Shown here in pieces: positions 1-11,360 of a DNA stretch of 64,000 nt. Made by a program: the position numbers and the translations under genes. Positions within the stretch are counted from its first letter, which is position 1, and every line of letters starts with the position of its first letter. The notes beneath the pieces were generated by a model, which did no database searches, was not told the DNA's origin, and was given only the letters and a program-made list of their open reading frames with translations. This DNA comes from Posidonia oceanica (Eukaryota; Streptophyta; Magnoliopsida; Alismatales; Posidoniaceae). Where the stretch lies: the NCBI GenBank assembly GCA_037176725.1, contig JAZBRS010000044.1, positions 3,658,001 through 3,722,000 on the forward strand. Reading direction: 5' to 3'.

Positions 1-218
1 AACTAAATAGAAATTAAATTAAACAATTTGGACATCTTTAAAATGTTAGCACAAAAACCTGGTCTAGATTTATCCAATTCATGCTCTTCTTGTTCCATTT
101 TTAAAAAATGAAAATTATTTTGGAAATTCTTTACAATGAGCTAATTTTAAGATGTGGTCAAGAGATCAATAGTGGATAGCTCTCAGAGAAGTCCAACTTC
201 CAAGTTTCCAGAACTTAC

Positions 219-570
219 CCTAACAGTTTCCTCATCACATAAGTAAGCCCCTGCAATCATTGTATCTCGCATGTGATTCTCAATGGAATCTGTAGGGCAC
301 AAGACAGCACTGACTCCACCTTGTGCATAGTTTGTGTTGCTTTCTTGAGGCTCGGCTTTCGTGATTACAGCCACAGAACCATGTTTTGAGACTTCTAGAG
401 CATATCTTAGTCCAGCAACACCACTGCCAACGACAACAAAGTCAACATATTTTGTTGCACCATCTCCCAAGCATGAAACAGTTGTAGTCCTATAAGAGAC
501 CCTGCTCTTCTTGAAAGAAGCTTTACAGAGTGATCCCTTGACACTCAGGAATCTCGAAGTTGTGCAAAAC
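219..570 (-). CDS. AO: L-aspartate oxidase, coding exon 2 (gene runs off left edge)
   Basis: L-aspartate oxidase is the FAD enzyme that oxidises aspartate to iminoaspartate, the first step of NAD synthesis in plastids. The exon encodes the end of the transit region and then the FAD-binding Rossmann start: VVVGSGVAGLRYALEVSKHG, followed by a conserved block containing ESNTNYAQGGVSAVLCP and HMRDTMIAGAYLCDEETVR. These match the NadB/succinate-dehydrogenase flavoprotein family, including the glycine-rich dinucleotide motif. On the minus strand the acceptor AG is at 572-571 and the donor GT at 218-217. The exon joins exon 1 in phase: AG from exon 1 plus G makes Arg. The remaining exons lie to the left of base 1. 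The reading frame shows no damage, so this is probably a live gene seen only at its 5' end. Confidence 0.93.
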
Positions 571-684
571 CTGTAGAATGAAAGGCAATATTACAAACAT
601 AAATTGGTATATTGGCTCAGGGAGGTTTAAAGGTGCACTCCCCTGCACTCACACATACATGGGGGGCCCACCTTTTTTTTTCAG

Positions 685-719
685 CTGCGGTCAGGAGCGC
701 AGTGTGCTCCTGACTGCAG
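685..719. repeat. Short perfect-looking hairpin in AO intron 1
   Basis: CTGCGGTCAGGAGC (685-698) pairs with GCTCCTGACTGCAG (706-719) at 13 of 14 positions, across a 7-base loop. It sits after a run of T in the intron. It may be the remains of a small foldback transposon. No target duplication was found. Confidence 0.6.
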
Positions 720-1124
720 TGGAAAATTTCTGTATTGGCTCATTGCTGAAAATATAGCTTAATATGTTCCATGTGTAAAAGACTATCAACTAGACATGAA
801 TGACCAAAAAAAACATTTACGCAACAGCGAATAAGTGATTTTCCATAGAATAGTTAAGATGCTGAATTTCTTTGAGCGTACACATAGGAGACCAAATTTG
901 GCATTTTACCTGTCAGGCAATCAAATTATAACAGTACAAAGAAGGAATAGATAAACCTAAATAAAATGAACCATATAATGGAATCCGGGCATACTTTATA
1001 GGACACTAGCAGTGACATCACTGAAAAAACAGCTATATTGTGATACTCATAACTGACAAGAAATGAGCATTCACAGAAATACATAAGTTGTACTGGTGAT
1101 ATGTGTATATTAACATTAATCTAC

Positions 1125-1258
1125 CTTGAAATATCTCCCTTTAAGAACGTGCTAGAAGATAGATTAGCCAGGCAAGAAGCCTGCCCATGAGCTTTCCCTG
1201 TTTGAGGCAGCCTTAAGCAGTGCAAGTTGGCCCCTCCTGATACCAGATTTGCTGCCAT
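1125..1258 (-). CDS. AO: L-aspartate oxidase, coding exon 1 (plastid transit peptide)
   Basis: This exon gives the first 44 codons of the same gene. It begins MAANLVSGGANLHCLRLPQ and is rich in Ser, Ala and Leu with few acidic residues, as expected of a chloroplast transit peptide; such regions are poorly conserved. The ATG at 1258-1256 is chosen because it starts a typical transit peptide. An in-frame ATG 99 bases upstream (1357) would add a Phe/Cys-rich stretch unlike one. The exon ends ...GDIS plus AG at 1125, with donor GT at 1124-1123. The phase fits the acceptor of exon 2 at 570. The intron is about 550 bp (571-1124) and carries the hairpin at 685-719. Confidence 0.8.
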
Positions 1259-2525
1259 TGTAGTATTACTGTAAAACAAAGAACGATTAGAGGGAAAAAC
1301 AGCAAAGAGTACGCAACAAAAAAAAAACAATTCCTTGAAGGGGCAAACATGAAACATGAGAGGATATAATAATCTAACGACTGAAAACTTTCTTCCTTTC
1401 TTTACGACTATTTAATAATCACAATATTTACAAAACGTCTGTAACTTGAAATTATCTAGATCCTATATTGTTGTTAAAAAGATGAACACAAAAACAAATT
1501 GAAAGAGCAAAGATGACGCCTAACGGCCTAACTGCACCATGGCACTATTATCTACCTTATCTGCAAGACTGCGCACTTGGAAATAAATATTTGTTTTTCT
1601 ACTCCCTCATTCTATTTTTCTCATTCCCTTAAAGCATCAGTGTTTTATCTTCTGCTCTTCCTTTTCACTAAATTCAACACTCTTTTGGAATCTATTTGCC
1701 AGAGACATAGCAGGAAAGATGAACTCTTTGACATGTGTTGAGTAAAATACTCTCTTTTCAGATCACATCAAAACGAACAGTCAGATCCTAACAGCCTATT
1801 CACGTACTAGGAGTACAGAAATGAAAAGGAAATTAAGAAGAGACGTGATCCTATAATTCTCTGGAAAGTCAGACAACAGGAGGAACCAAACCACCAACTG
1901 TAGGAAGAACGAAAAAAGCAAATCCTTGCCTAGAAATTTCAAGATTCAGAATCCAAAATCCCACCTTTTGGTCAAACATAACCTAAAGAATTAGAGATAC
2001 TTTACTTTAAAATCAAATTTCAACAAAAATAAGCAAACCTGAACAACAAAATCCTTCCACATAATAAGATAATAAAATGTTGAAGACGGAATTTTCCACA
2101 TAAAGACAAACAAAACAGGCATCAGACAAATAAACAAAACGAAGACTAGCAGCAACCCATCTCAAAAGCCTCCAAGGAAGACCAGCTTTGCATGTCAAAG
2201 CACAACACAAATCGTAACAACACCCAAAAGAAAGAGAAGTACAAAAAGCATATTCCTAAAACAGACAATACCCGCAATCCAAGTTCCCTCCTTGACATAA
2301 TCAGAAAAAAACATGTAGAATCGAAAACTTTGAACAGCAAAGCAGACGAACCCACACATCAAAAACTCCACCTTTCCAGAACCACCATCAACAACCAAAA
2401 CAACCACTTTTCCACCACAAAAAAACGCCATCTTTTGAGAAAACAGCAACAACCCATCTCAGAAAACCCACGGAACCACATTCCCACGCATCGGAATTCA
2501 ACACATGCTACCGCCACACCAAAAA

Positions 2526-2543
2526 ACACACACACACACACAA
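2526..2543. repeat. CA dinucleotide microsatellite
   Basis: A run of about nine CA units lies just outside the predicted AO first-exon donor. Confidence 0.75.
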
Positions 2544-2554
2544 CAAGAACGCAC

Positions 2555-2760
2555 CTTTCTTTCCTCTTCTGGGTCCTTCTTCCTCCGGTTCTCCCGCCGC
2601 CTCGGAGAGATCTGCTGGAGGAGAACCGAAGGACCAACCTCGTAGCCTTCGCTAAGGAATCAGAATCAGAAGAGAAGAGAAAATTGATTAAATTAAGAAC
2701 AGGAAGTGGGGTGGCGCGTATGTATATGGATTCCCGAGGCGCCACATATGACTTTCTTTC
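2555..2760 (-). promoter_or_regulatory. Probable non-coding first exon and core promoter of AO
   Basis: Read on the minus strand, this is a CT-rich and then GC-rich stretch of 5' UTR character, ending in a canonical donor context (AAG then GTGCGTTC; last exon base 2555). A 5' UTR intron of about 1.3 kb would then lead to exon 1. A TATA-like word lies upstream in the minus sense near 2720-2730. A long plus-strand reading frame crosses the region, but it has no recognisable protein. The exon is an inference from splice context and composition. Confidence 0.35.
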
Positions 2761-3741
2761 TTTCTTTTCTCTGAAAAATCAGAGGGTCCAACAATGCATA
2801 CTCCATTGGTGGGGACGGCTCTTTCTTTTTCTTCGGTGTGTTTGGGATTGTTTTTTTTACAAGATCTGGTTATGCCAAAAATCTAATCTTCTTGAGGATA
2901 AGGGAAGCTCGCAATCGAATGTTCTAATAAAAGTAAAGTTTGCTTGTAAAAAACTGGCCAGAACTAATCATGCAAGAGTTTGATTTTCACATGATCTGAG
3001 GATGAGAATTAGTTGGCAGTGCATGGCTAATGTGAAATGTTCGCATCCATCATGGTGGGTTCTTTAGAACAGTGAGCAATATGAAATATGAATGTTGGAC
3101 TCACAAATTGTACTGAAAAGTAGTTGAAATGTCAATTGTTTGAGTACACAATTGGGTAAGTTGTGGTGGTGACCAAAACGGATGACAATAAAGGAATCCT
3201 TATGAAACATTGCACACGAATTCATATAATAATTTGTCAAATAATATGGATAGCAGGAAAGAAAGGAATGAAACATTGCATAGAAATTCATGTAATAATT
3301 TGTCAAACAATAATACGACGAACCTTAGGTACTTCTGAATTTGCATAACTTAAGTTTATCAAGTACACGCACAACATAGTTATAGTATCTATCTTAACCA
3401 TAAATAAAGTAAAACACGAGGTTAACAATGTAATTCTATAATAAAAAAAGAGCTATAAACACTTGATACAGTTGAAGAGAATCTAATCTGCTCATGCATG
3501 AAAGTTCCCATTTCTTTCCAACCTTTAGTGACATCATCCAAAAGGTTGGCGTGGCAGTGATGTCTAGACCATTAGCAGCCAGTGGATTTGTAGGGTTTGC
3601 TGTGCATGCAAATGAATTGCAGAGGCCGTGAAAATGGTTGGCTGGGGAAATTTGCCAACTTTGGCATTAATCATGTAAAGAGAAAGAGAAAACCTTTCAG
3701 GCCATATGATGTGGCAAGTGGGCGTCTATTGTCCATCTCTT
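2761..3741. other. AT-rich intergenic stretch with a local tandem duplication
   Basis: No gene is seen. Bases 3191-3246 are repeated at 3262-3312 with a few substitutions; both copies share the words GAAACATTGCA and TAATAATTTGTCAAA. The stretch ends at the copia element target site CTCTT (3737-3741). Confidence 0.6.
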
Positions 3742-4024
3742 TGAAAGAGCTCACTTGTTTTGATAGTCTGAGCTCATGAATCATAGCAGAAAAGAGAGGA
3801 GAAAGAAGGGAAGAGCTGAAGAGAATTGGATGCTAAGGATTCTAGATTTCATTACATTTGTCTGAGATCATTACAGAGCTTTAAATAGAACTTGATAGAC
3901 ATAACAACTAACCAATCAATAACAAACTAACTAACAGGCTGTTGAGCTTATAACAAACTAACTGACAGGCCGTTAACCAACTAACAACCTTCCGTACATT
4001 CAATTAAACTCCTGAACTCTATCA
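3742..4024 (-). repeat. 3' LTR of the copia element
   Basis: Same length as the other LTR. By eye about 18 of 283 positions differ, some 15 of them transitions. This copy holds the A or T at most differing sites. Confidence 0.95.
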
Positions 4025-4483
4025 CCCACCCTCAAACTGAGGAGTAGAATTTACAATACTCGGTTTGGAGATTAAAAACTGAAGACGACGAGGATGTAAT
4101 CCTTTCGTAAACAAGTTAGCAACCTGATCAATTATGTTAATATACCTGATTTCAAGTGATCTATTTGCAACCTTTTCTCTAATAAAATGGACATCAATTA
4201 CAATATGCTTCGTTCGTCCATGGAAGATGGGATTCTTTGTCAAAGAAATGGCTGAAATATTATCACACCAGACCACCAGAGTAGAGATTTTGCTGCAATG
4301 GAGTTCGATGAGCAATGATTGAATCCAACAAACTTCAATGGCTGTCTGAGCTAAACTCCGATATTCAGCCTCTGTTGAAGATCTTACTGCAACAGTCTGC
4401 TTCCGAGAACACCAAGTAATTGGATTAGAGCCAAGCATCACACAATACCCATGTGTAGACCGACGATCATTAGGACATCCGGC
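4022..4483 (-). pseudogene. copia RNase H
   Basis: Conserved features are AFCDAD then a stop (TGA 4484-4486) where Trp is expected. SNPITWCSRKQ, SSTEAEYRSLA, VVWCDN and the terminal TKHIVIDVHFIREKV follow, all typical of copia RNase H. The frame ends inside the 3' LTR border. Confidence 0.93.
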
Positions 4484-5446
4484 TCAATCAGCATCACAGA
4501 AAGCTTGAAGCTTTAGATTGCTTGTAGAGATGACTAACTCAGCATTGATAGCACCTTTTAGAAACCTGAGAATTCTTTTAACAGTAGAGAGATGAACATC
4601 AATTGGTGAATGCAAGAATTGGCAAACTTGATTCACAGCAAAGGTAATATCAGGACGTGTAAGCATTAGATACTGAAGAGCTCCTACAACACTTCTATAA
4701 TGAGTGGGATCTTCCAACACATCACCATCAAGCTTTGATAGCTTTTTAGATCCAACTGGAGATGATACTGGTTTGCTTCCAGCCATGTCAGTCCTATCAA
4801 GCAGCTCCAGATTGTATTTAGATTGTGAGAGTTTTAGTTCTTCTTTGGTACGAGGGAAGGAGATCCCTAGAAAGTAAGAGAGTAAATCCAAATCCTTCAT
4901 TTTGAAATTAGAACTCAGAGTAGCAATTAACTTACACACAAAGTCATCACTGCTACTAGTAATTATTATATCATCAACATACAGCAACAAATAAGCTGTG
5001 ATTCCATTTTGATGATAAACAAACAATGAGGAATCAGAGACTGTCACATGAAACTGAAGATCTTGAAGCTTAGAAGAGAACTTTGAGTACCAAGAACGAG
5101 GAGCTTGTCTTAAACCATATATGTATTTCATCATTTTACAAACATAATCACCTTTGGATGGATCAACATAGCCTTATGGCTGCTCCATGTAAACATCTTC
5201 CTATAAATTACCATAGAGGAAAGCACATTCAACATCCAACTATCAAAGTGTCCAATGCTTGCTGACAGCTATAGCAAGCACAACTCTTATAATGGAATGC
5301 TTTACAACAGGGCTGAATGTCTCAACAAAATCCACACCTGGTTGTTGATGAAAGCCCTTGGCTACCAACCGAGCCTTGTGTTTATTAAGGCTACCATCAG
5401 AATTCAATTTGGTGCAGAAAACCCATTTGCACCCAACCACATTCAT
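4484..5446 (-). pseudogene. copia reverse transcriptase
   Basis: The N-terminal palm block reads [26 protein letters not shown] and ETFSPVVK. The catalytic motif YVDDIIIT is intact, and KYIYGLRQAPRSWY and FLGISF follow. Four stops cluster between 5174 and 5245 (TGA 5243, TAG 5240, TAG 5201, TAA 5174), in the stretch that reads LDVECAFLYGNL and EDVYMEQP. Each clustered stop sits where copia elements have Gln or Arg. The domain is recognisable but dead. Confidence 0.93.
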
Positions 5447-6248
5447 TCATTGACTGAAAGGAAGCGAAGCCCAAGTTTGTTGCTCCTGAAGAGCATTAAA
5501 TTCAGAATCCATGGCTACTCTCCATTGTAAGAACTTAGAAGCTTGAGCATAAGACATAGGAGTGGGACTGAAATTTGAGATAAGGGCCATGGGAAGAGGA
5601 TGTTTAGTACTGAAGAAGAGTTTCTTCTTGTAGATTCCTGATTTGGACTGAGTTTGCATAGGATGTTTAGAAGTGTTTAAAACATGATTGGGAAAATCAG
5701 AAGTATCAGAAACACTGGGAAAAGAAGATGGTTCAACATTGAGAGAAGACTCAGAAGGAGATTCAGTGCTTGAAACAAATAGATCAGTAGAAGAGATAGA
5801 AGAAGGGGTAGGGACAGAGACAGGAGCAAACCAGACAGCTGAAGAATTAGACTCATTAGAACAAACACCAAAAGACTGAATGAAAGAAGAGAGTTTAGAA
5901 AAAGGAAAGACATCTTCAACACATCTAACATGGCGAGAGAAATAGACCTTTCCTGTAGAGAGACACCAGCATTTATATCCTCTATAATGTTGGCTATAAC
6001 CAATAAAAACACACTCAGCACTTCTGAATTCAAGTTTATTGGTTGTGTAAGGTCTAAGCCAAGGAAAGCATTTGCAACCAAAAGGCTTTAAGGAATGATA
6101 GTCAGGCTCTTTACTGAACAACTTCTAATAAGGAGATAGACAGTGTTGATCAACAATAGGAAGTCGATTTATAAGATAAAGAGCTGTGTGAAATGCCCCA
6201 ACCCATAAGGATTTACGTAGAGAAGATTGAGCTAACAGAGTCAAAGCA
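5447..6248 (-). pseudogene. copia integrase C-terminal part and linker
   Basis: This segment continues integrase after the MITE (VEIALTLLAQSS). It includes KPFGCKCFPWLRPY and FRSAECVFIGYSQHYRGYKC, the GKI-type C-terminal block of copia integrases. A long Ser/Pro-rich linker leads into reverse transcriptase. A TAG stop at 6125-6127 replaces Gln in the SPYQK region, and a TGA lies at 5447-5449. No intact polyprotein can be made. Confidence 0.88.
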
Positions 6249-6256
6249 ATTTCAAC

Positions 6257-6948
6257 TAGGGGTGCACATGGTTCGGTTCGGTTTGGTTCTGACAAGAACC
6301 ATGAACCGAACCGTATCTATCGGTTCTCATTATATTGGAACCGAACTGAACCATATATATACTTAGAACCGAATTGAACCGAACCATCCAAAAGTCGGTC
6401 GGTTCGGTTCTTGGTTTTTAATCTAAATATCTATCAAAATATGATTCAACAATATTATAACTTCTCCATTACTTATGCAATATATTTTGTTGGCCTACAA
6501 AAAAAAAACACAAACAAACATACATTTCAATGAATAATTGTATTCCATTTGTAATTGATCATTTCTCAAATTTTATAGTGTTAGGTAGTGTAAAATTGTA
6601 CATAAGATCATTGAAGTAAATCATTTCTTGAGGATTGAAATGTAAAAAGCTTTTATATTACTTTGAATAAAAATGAATGGTAGATATTTAAATCAATTTA
6701 ATCCAATGGTAAATGAAGGGTGGAGATGTAAAATATTTATATATATACATATAATATATTAATATATGGATCGGTTCTCGATTCGATTTGGTTAACCATA
6801 CCCAGAACCAAGAACCGAACCACTAAGAACGGTTCTAAAATTTGAGAACCGAACCGAACCATTCAACAAATCTAAATCAAATCGAACCATAAAAAATGGT
6901 TCGATTCAGTTCGGTTAACCGGTTCTGATCGAACCGTGTGCACCTCTA
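6257..6948. mobile_element. hAT-like MITE inserted in the copia integrase
   Basis: This 692-bp AT-rich segment has inverted ends (TAGGGGTGCAC on the left, GTGCACCTCTA on the right). Its subterminal regions are packed with the word GGTTCGGTT and its complement. The flanks ATTTCAAC (6249-6256) and GTTTCGAC (6949-6956) fit a diverged 8-bp target duplication. Joining the flanks restores the integrase alignment. There is no coding capacity. The 8-bp duplication and the TAGGGGTG end point to hAT. Confidence 0.88.
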
Positions 6949-7850
6949 GTTTCGACAAGATGCCTATGCTTCCTTTCTACCACACCATTTTGCTCAGGTG
7001 TGTGAGGACAACTTCTCTGGTGAATAATTCCTTTTTGATGAAGAAATTCAGCAAGTTTCTTCCTAGAAAACTCCCCACCACCATCAGTTTGAAGCACCTT
7101 AATAGAATTTTGAAACTGATTTTGAGCAAGAGTGTAAAATTGAACAAAGACATTATAGAATTTAGATTTTTGTTTTATAGGAATCATCCACCTAAAACGA
7201 GTGAAGTCGTCAACAATGAGAACATAAAATCTGAAACCATTACAACCAATTGAAGGTGAAGGGCTCCAGAGATCACAATGAAGAATTTGTAAAGGAGCAG
7301 TAGTGAAACTAGTTGTGACAGGGAAAGGCAACCTACTACTTTTACCTAATTGACAAGGAGTACATTCAGACAAAGAAAAAGAAGAACAAGGAACTTTGAG
7401 TTTATGAAGAACAACTGAAAGAAGATTAGAAGAGGGATGGCCAAGCCTTTGATGCCAAAGTTGAGCTGAAGCTTTTGAGCTAAGAAGAGCTGTGGGAGTA
7501 ACTTGAATTTGGTCTTTATGTTGCTTGAAAGTGATAGGATACATCTCCCCTTCAACCATTCCCTGATGAAGAACTTGCTTTGTTGTCTTGTCCTTGATCA
7601 CAAAAGAAGTATCATCAAACTGAAAGAAGCAAGAGTTATCTTGAGCAAATCGTCTCACTGATGACAGATTATAATGTGAACTAGGACAGTGTAGGACATT
7701 ATTCAAATGAAAGGTGTTATCCCCAGCTAATAGAGTTGAAAGAGCCTCACCATTTCCCATAATAACAGAGTCTGAGCCATTGTAAGAATCAGCTAAACTC
7801 AGATTCCCAATTTCAGAAGTGATATGATGAGAAGCACTAGTATCAGTGTA
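6949..7850 (-). pseudogene. copia protease and N-terminal/core integrase
   Basis: The aspartic protease motif reads YTDTSASHHIT. The usual active site is DTG followed by A or S, so Gly is replaced by Ser. Integrase follows, with its zinc-binding region (WHQRLGHPS, then CTPCQLGKS) and the catalytic core. The first Asp is in LHCDLWSPSP, the second in VLQTDGGGEF, and the Glu region is PEQNGVVERKHRHLVE. The frame then runs into the MITE at 6948 and resumes beyond it at 6256. Confidence 0.9.
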
Positions 7851-8858
7851 TCAAGTGCTTTCATTAGAGTTAGGATTTTTCTGAGCTACCATGGCAACCA
7901 ATTTCTCAGCAGATTGGCGACCAATATAATTCATGTTGAGTCTCTGAAAAACATCAATGGCTGAATGTCCAAATTTTTGATAAATTTGACATTGAATTCG
8001 ATGAGGAAAAGATCCTAAGGCTTTAGGTACAAGAGGCAAAGGCAACAGAGGAGATGATTGAGGAGTTGAGCTCACAGGTTTGGCTTATCCATTTCTGTTA
8101 GAAGCTCCTTTGAAGTTCTGAAAGAAACCTTTATTATTCTTGAATTGCCTCTTAGCATACGATTGCTGATGCTGTGCGGCTAAAGCAATAACATGTTCTG
8201 AGGAACTCTCATCTTGCAAGCATATTTCTTCAACCACTAACAGAGAATGTAGCTCTTCAGTAGTAATACTCACAGATCTAGCACGAATAGAAGAAGCAAA
8301 AGGTCGACACTCAGAAGGTAAGCCATTCAATATAGAGACAAGAAGATCATCATCAGAGATGGGAGAATGACTCGTAGCAAGTTGATCAGTAAGAGTTTTG
8401 AACTGCTGCAGGTATGAAGCCATTGTTTGCGATCCTTTCCTGATATTATGCAACTACTTTCTCAGAGAAAAAGTATGAGCAGTGGAGATTTGTCCAAATC
8501 GCAGAGAAAGTTTCTCCCAGGCATCCTTAGCATATTTGACACCAATCGTATATGGAAGAGCAGATAGAGAGAGGGTAGCATTGATCCAAGACAAAAGAGA
8601 TTGATCAATGACATACCAGTGGTGAAACTCCGGTGAACCTGGATTTGGTGAATTCTCTTCAATATGATTCATCAGATTTTGGCTTCGTAAGATCGGCTCA
8701 AAGAGAGACTTCCACATCAGGTAATTTGTGCCATCGAGTTTGATCGGAATTAAACTCGCAATATTACTGATAACTAGTGGAGAAGAGCTCACCGGAGATG
8801 TCGACGTACTGGAGACATTGCCAAGCGCAACACCGTTGGAGAAGGAAGACGATGCCAT
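7851..8858 (-). pseudogene. copia gag with degenerate zinc knuckle
   Basis: The capsid part begins MASSSFSNG at 8858 and contains the UBN2-type signature IKLDGTNYLMWKS, then YLQQFKTLTDQL and ILNGLPSECRPF. In-frame stops lie at 8454-8456 (TAG where Gln is expected) and 8085-8087 (TAA). The nucleocapsid knuckle near 7950-8000 reads CQIYQKFGHSAIDV. The family pattern is C-x2-C-x4-H-x4-C, so the second and fourth ligands are Tyr and Val and zinc binding should be lost. The part ends at a TGA (7851-7853) replacing a conserved Trp just before the protease active site. Confidence 0.9.
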
Positions 8859-8894
8859 TGCATAGCAAGATCGAGACGCAGCAATGCTTAAAAG

Positions 8895-8907
8895 GCGACT
8901 GATACCA
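8895..8907 (-). other. Primer-binding site (initiator Met-tRNA type)
   Basis: Minus-strand TGGTATCAG directly abuts the 5' LTR. This is the standard plant copia primer site; the match weakens after nine bases. Confidence 0.75.
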
Positions 8908-9190
8908 TGAAAGAGCTCACTTGTCTTGACAGACTGAGCTCATGAACCAGAGCAGAAAAGAGAGGAGGAAGAAGAGAAGAGCTGAAGAGAATTGGGTGCT
9001 GAGGATTCTAGATTTCGTTACATTTGTCTGAGATCATTACAGAGCTTTAAATAGAGCTCGACAGACATAACAACTAACCAATCAGTAACAAACTAACTGA
9101 CAGGCCATTGAGCTTATAACAAACTAACTGACAGGCCGTTAACCAACTAACAACCTTCCGTACATTCAGTTAAACTCCTGAACTCTATCA
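8908..9190 (-). repeat. 5' LTR of the copia element
   Basis: It starts TGAAAGAGCTCAC and ends ACTCTATCA in plus-strand reading, like its partner at 3742-4024. A short LTR of this size is usual for copia elements. Confidence 0.95.
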
Positions 9191-9195
9191 CTCTT

Positions 9196-10248
9196 TTCAT
9201 TCTTTATGACAAATGAATCGATAAAGAGGAACAGAAGAGCCAGTGGAGTGGAGATGATGTGACAGACATTTGTGAGACGTGTACCATTTTATTATGGGTT
9301 TACTGGTCAGTCGTTCCTTCCTTTCTTTCTTTTTCAACATAAAAAGAAGAAAAGTAGTTATGTACAACAATTCTTACATTGAATTCTTACAGATGATGTG
9401 AAAAAGAATTATATACAAACAAACTCAATCATTGCATATCCAAAATAAATAAATGATACGATAGATATTACAAATAATATTAAAAATAATCTTAATATAA
9501 GAATTAATGTAAAAAATAATGTACATGAACCGATGTTCTAAGATGTATTAGCTAGGATTCAATTTCATTAAAAACTCTTGAAGACGGACCTAGTGTTGGA
9601 GCGTCCACTAGCTAATCTAGGCTTTCTTTCTATCTATTGTAATCTCAATTGGATACCAAGCGATCGAAGCAATAGGTATAACTGAAGATAAGATAAAATA
9701 TCAGACTAAATATCATGGTTGTAGATGTTTATTTTAATCCCATGTTAATTCCAAGTCAAACTAGCAAGGTTAACACACTTTATCTAGGTATAAGTATTTT
9801 GTATATATTTTTAGCTTGTACTTTTATATGTATGCAAATTCTTAGGTTGAGACCAGAACTTGGGGAACCAGGGAAAACGTCTAGGAGGACCAATCTAAGC
9901 ATGCTTAAACGCTACGTTCAAGTCCGAAAACAAGAGGATTTGGCAAAAGCAAACAGTGTGATGTGAGTTAAGTGAATTAAATATGCATTATGCCATGGAG
10001 TACTAGAACTTATGTAGGTTATTTTATCCGAGGATATAGGAAAGATAAAAACCGGAGTTTTTTGGGTGAATTTTCAGATATTATAGCGAATTCTGATATA
10101 TATATTCAATCCCTTGTAAGGTCTTCAAATAGTTCTATCGATGATTATAACATTTCAATATTTAGTTTCACATTGTTTAGAAAAATAAATAGATTATATT
10201 AAATAAAGATTAAAAACAACTGTCACATCAACTTTAGTTTAAGCATTT
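9196..10248. other. AT-rich stretch without a recognisable gene
   Basis: Reading frames of 60-80 codons occur but have no recognisable domain. From about 10100 the sequence becomes a diverged copy of the repeat unit described at 10905-12710; shared words include TTTAGTTT and AAGCATTTT. Confidence 0.55.
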
Positions 10249-10700
10249 TGCCTCTCTTTGGCATTGGAATAAAGAATGAAATAAAGTCAGAATTTGAATT
10301 ACAATTCCATTTGTCAAGTCAAAAAGTGGAATAAAAGCGAAATAGTAATTCTTATTCTGATGTACTTATTTTAGAATAGTTATTCCACGGGAAATGTGGA
10401 ATAAAGTTATTCCACTAAGTTATTCTGATAAATGTATGTATACGATGTATTTATTTTTTGTTTAAAAATTAATACATATATAATATGATGTATACATAAT
10501 TTAATCTACATGTTTTACACTTATTCCAACACTTATTCTGATACTTATTCCATTTTTCATCTAAATCAGAATATCTCCCTATACATACTTATTCACCTTT
10601 AAAAGAAAATCACTTCTAAACAGAATAGGAATACTATCAGAATACTAAAACCACTTTCCACGTATTCCTACTTTTCTTATTCTATATTCAAAGAGGGGCA
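10249..10700. mobile_element. MITE of about 452 bp
   Basis: The left end (TGCCTCTCTTTGGCATTGG) and the complement of the right end (TGCCCCTCTTTGAATATAG) are inverted repeats of about 24 bp. The inside is AT-rich and non-coding, with many ATTCC/GGAAT words. The flanks TTT (10246-10248) and TTA (10701-10703) suggest a 3-bp duplication. The host sequence on both sides joins to match related repeat copies nearby, which serve as an empty site. The superfamily is uncertain. Confidence 0.78.
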
Positions 10701-11360
10701 TTAGGTCTGCTTGTTGGATCTAAGGTTGTTATAGGTTAGTTGGTCTTGAGTCGTTACAAATAGTATTAGTGTATGGACCAGTCAGAAATGGAGAACAAAA
10801 TGCTACACTCAAAGGAGTGAAAGCCACCGTTAAAATCTTACATTGCTTGGTTACGACTGTGGACTATGACGAGAACGTCAGATATTTAAATAAGGGATAT
10901 CGTAATATCCTGAGATTTAGTTCCATATTACTTAGAAAAAGAAGTGGATGAGGTTAAATAGAGATTAAGATCAACTACCATATCAATTTCAACTTAAGCA
11001 TTTTATGTCTGATTGTTAAGTCTTAAGCTATTATAGGTCAATTAAGCTTAAGTTGTTGTAATGATGAAATTGGACTACAGGATCACTCTAGCTAAGGTAA
11101 ATTTTCAAGGTGGAATCAACTTATTCAACGTTTGAGATACTACCCTTGTCGTATTTTTCTCTATTTTCCTCTTCTTTATACAATAAAACCTAAACAAACA
11201 CTAAAAGAAGCACAAGAGAAAATTGGGAGAATAAAAACAAAGTTCACAGCACATGAACTCAAGTGCACAAGTATCATTAGCGAAGGGAAGGGTGGCCGGC
11301 AAGGGTCATTGGCCTCCTCCTTCTCAAAATAATCTATTATTTTTATGAATGATTAAAAAG

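Larger units (their letters stand above)
3742..9190 (-). mobile_element. Ty1/copia LTR retrotransposon, full length but inactivated
   Basis: The element is 5,449 bp on the minus strand, with two 283-bp LTRs beginning TG and ending CA. It is flanked by the perfect 5-bp target duplication CTCTT (3737-3741 and 9191-9195). Just inside the 5' LTR, TGGTATCAGTCG (minus sense, ending at 8907) fits a primer-binding site for initiator Met-tRNA. Just inside the 3' LTR, a purine tract (GAGGGTGGG, minus sense, 4025-4033) is the polypurine tract. The internal order is gag, protease, integrase, reverse transcriptase, RNase H, which is the copia order. The frame has at least ten stops, and a 692-bp MITE interrupts integrase. 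Confidence 0.96.

Noticed and set aside
2192..2983. 263-codon plus-strand frame upstream of AO
   Set aside because: It crosses the likely AO promoter and first exon antisense, has low-complexity Asn/Thr/His content and no known domain.
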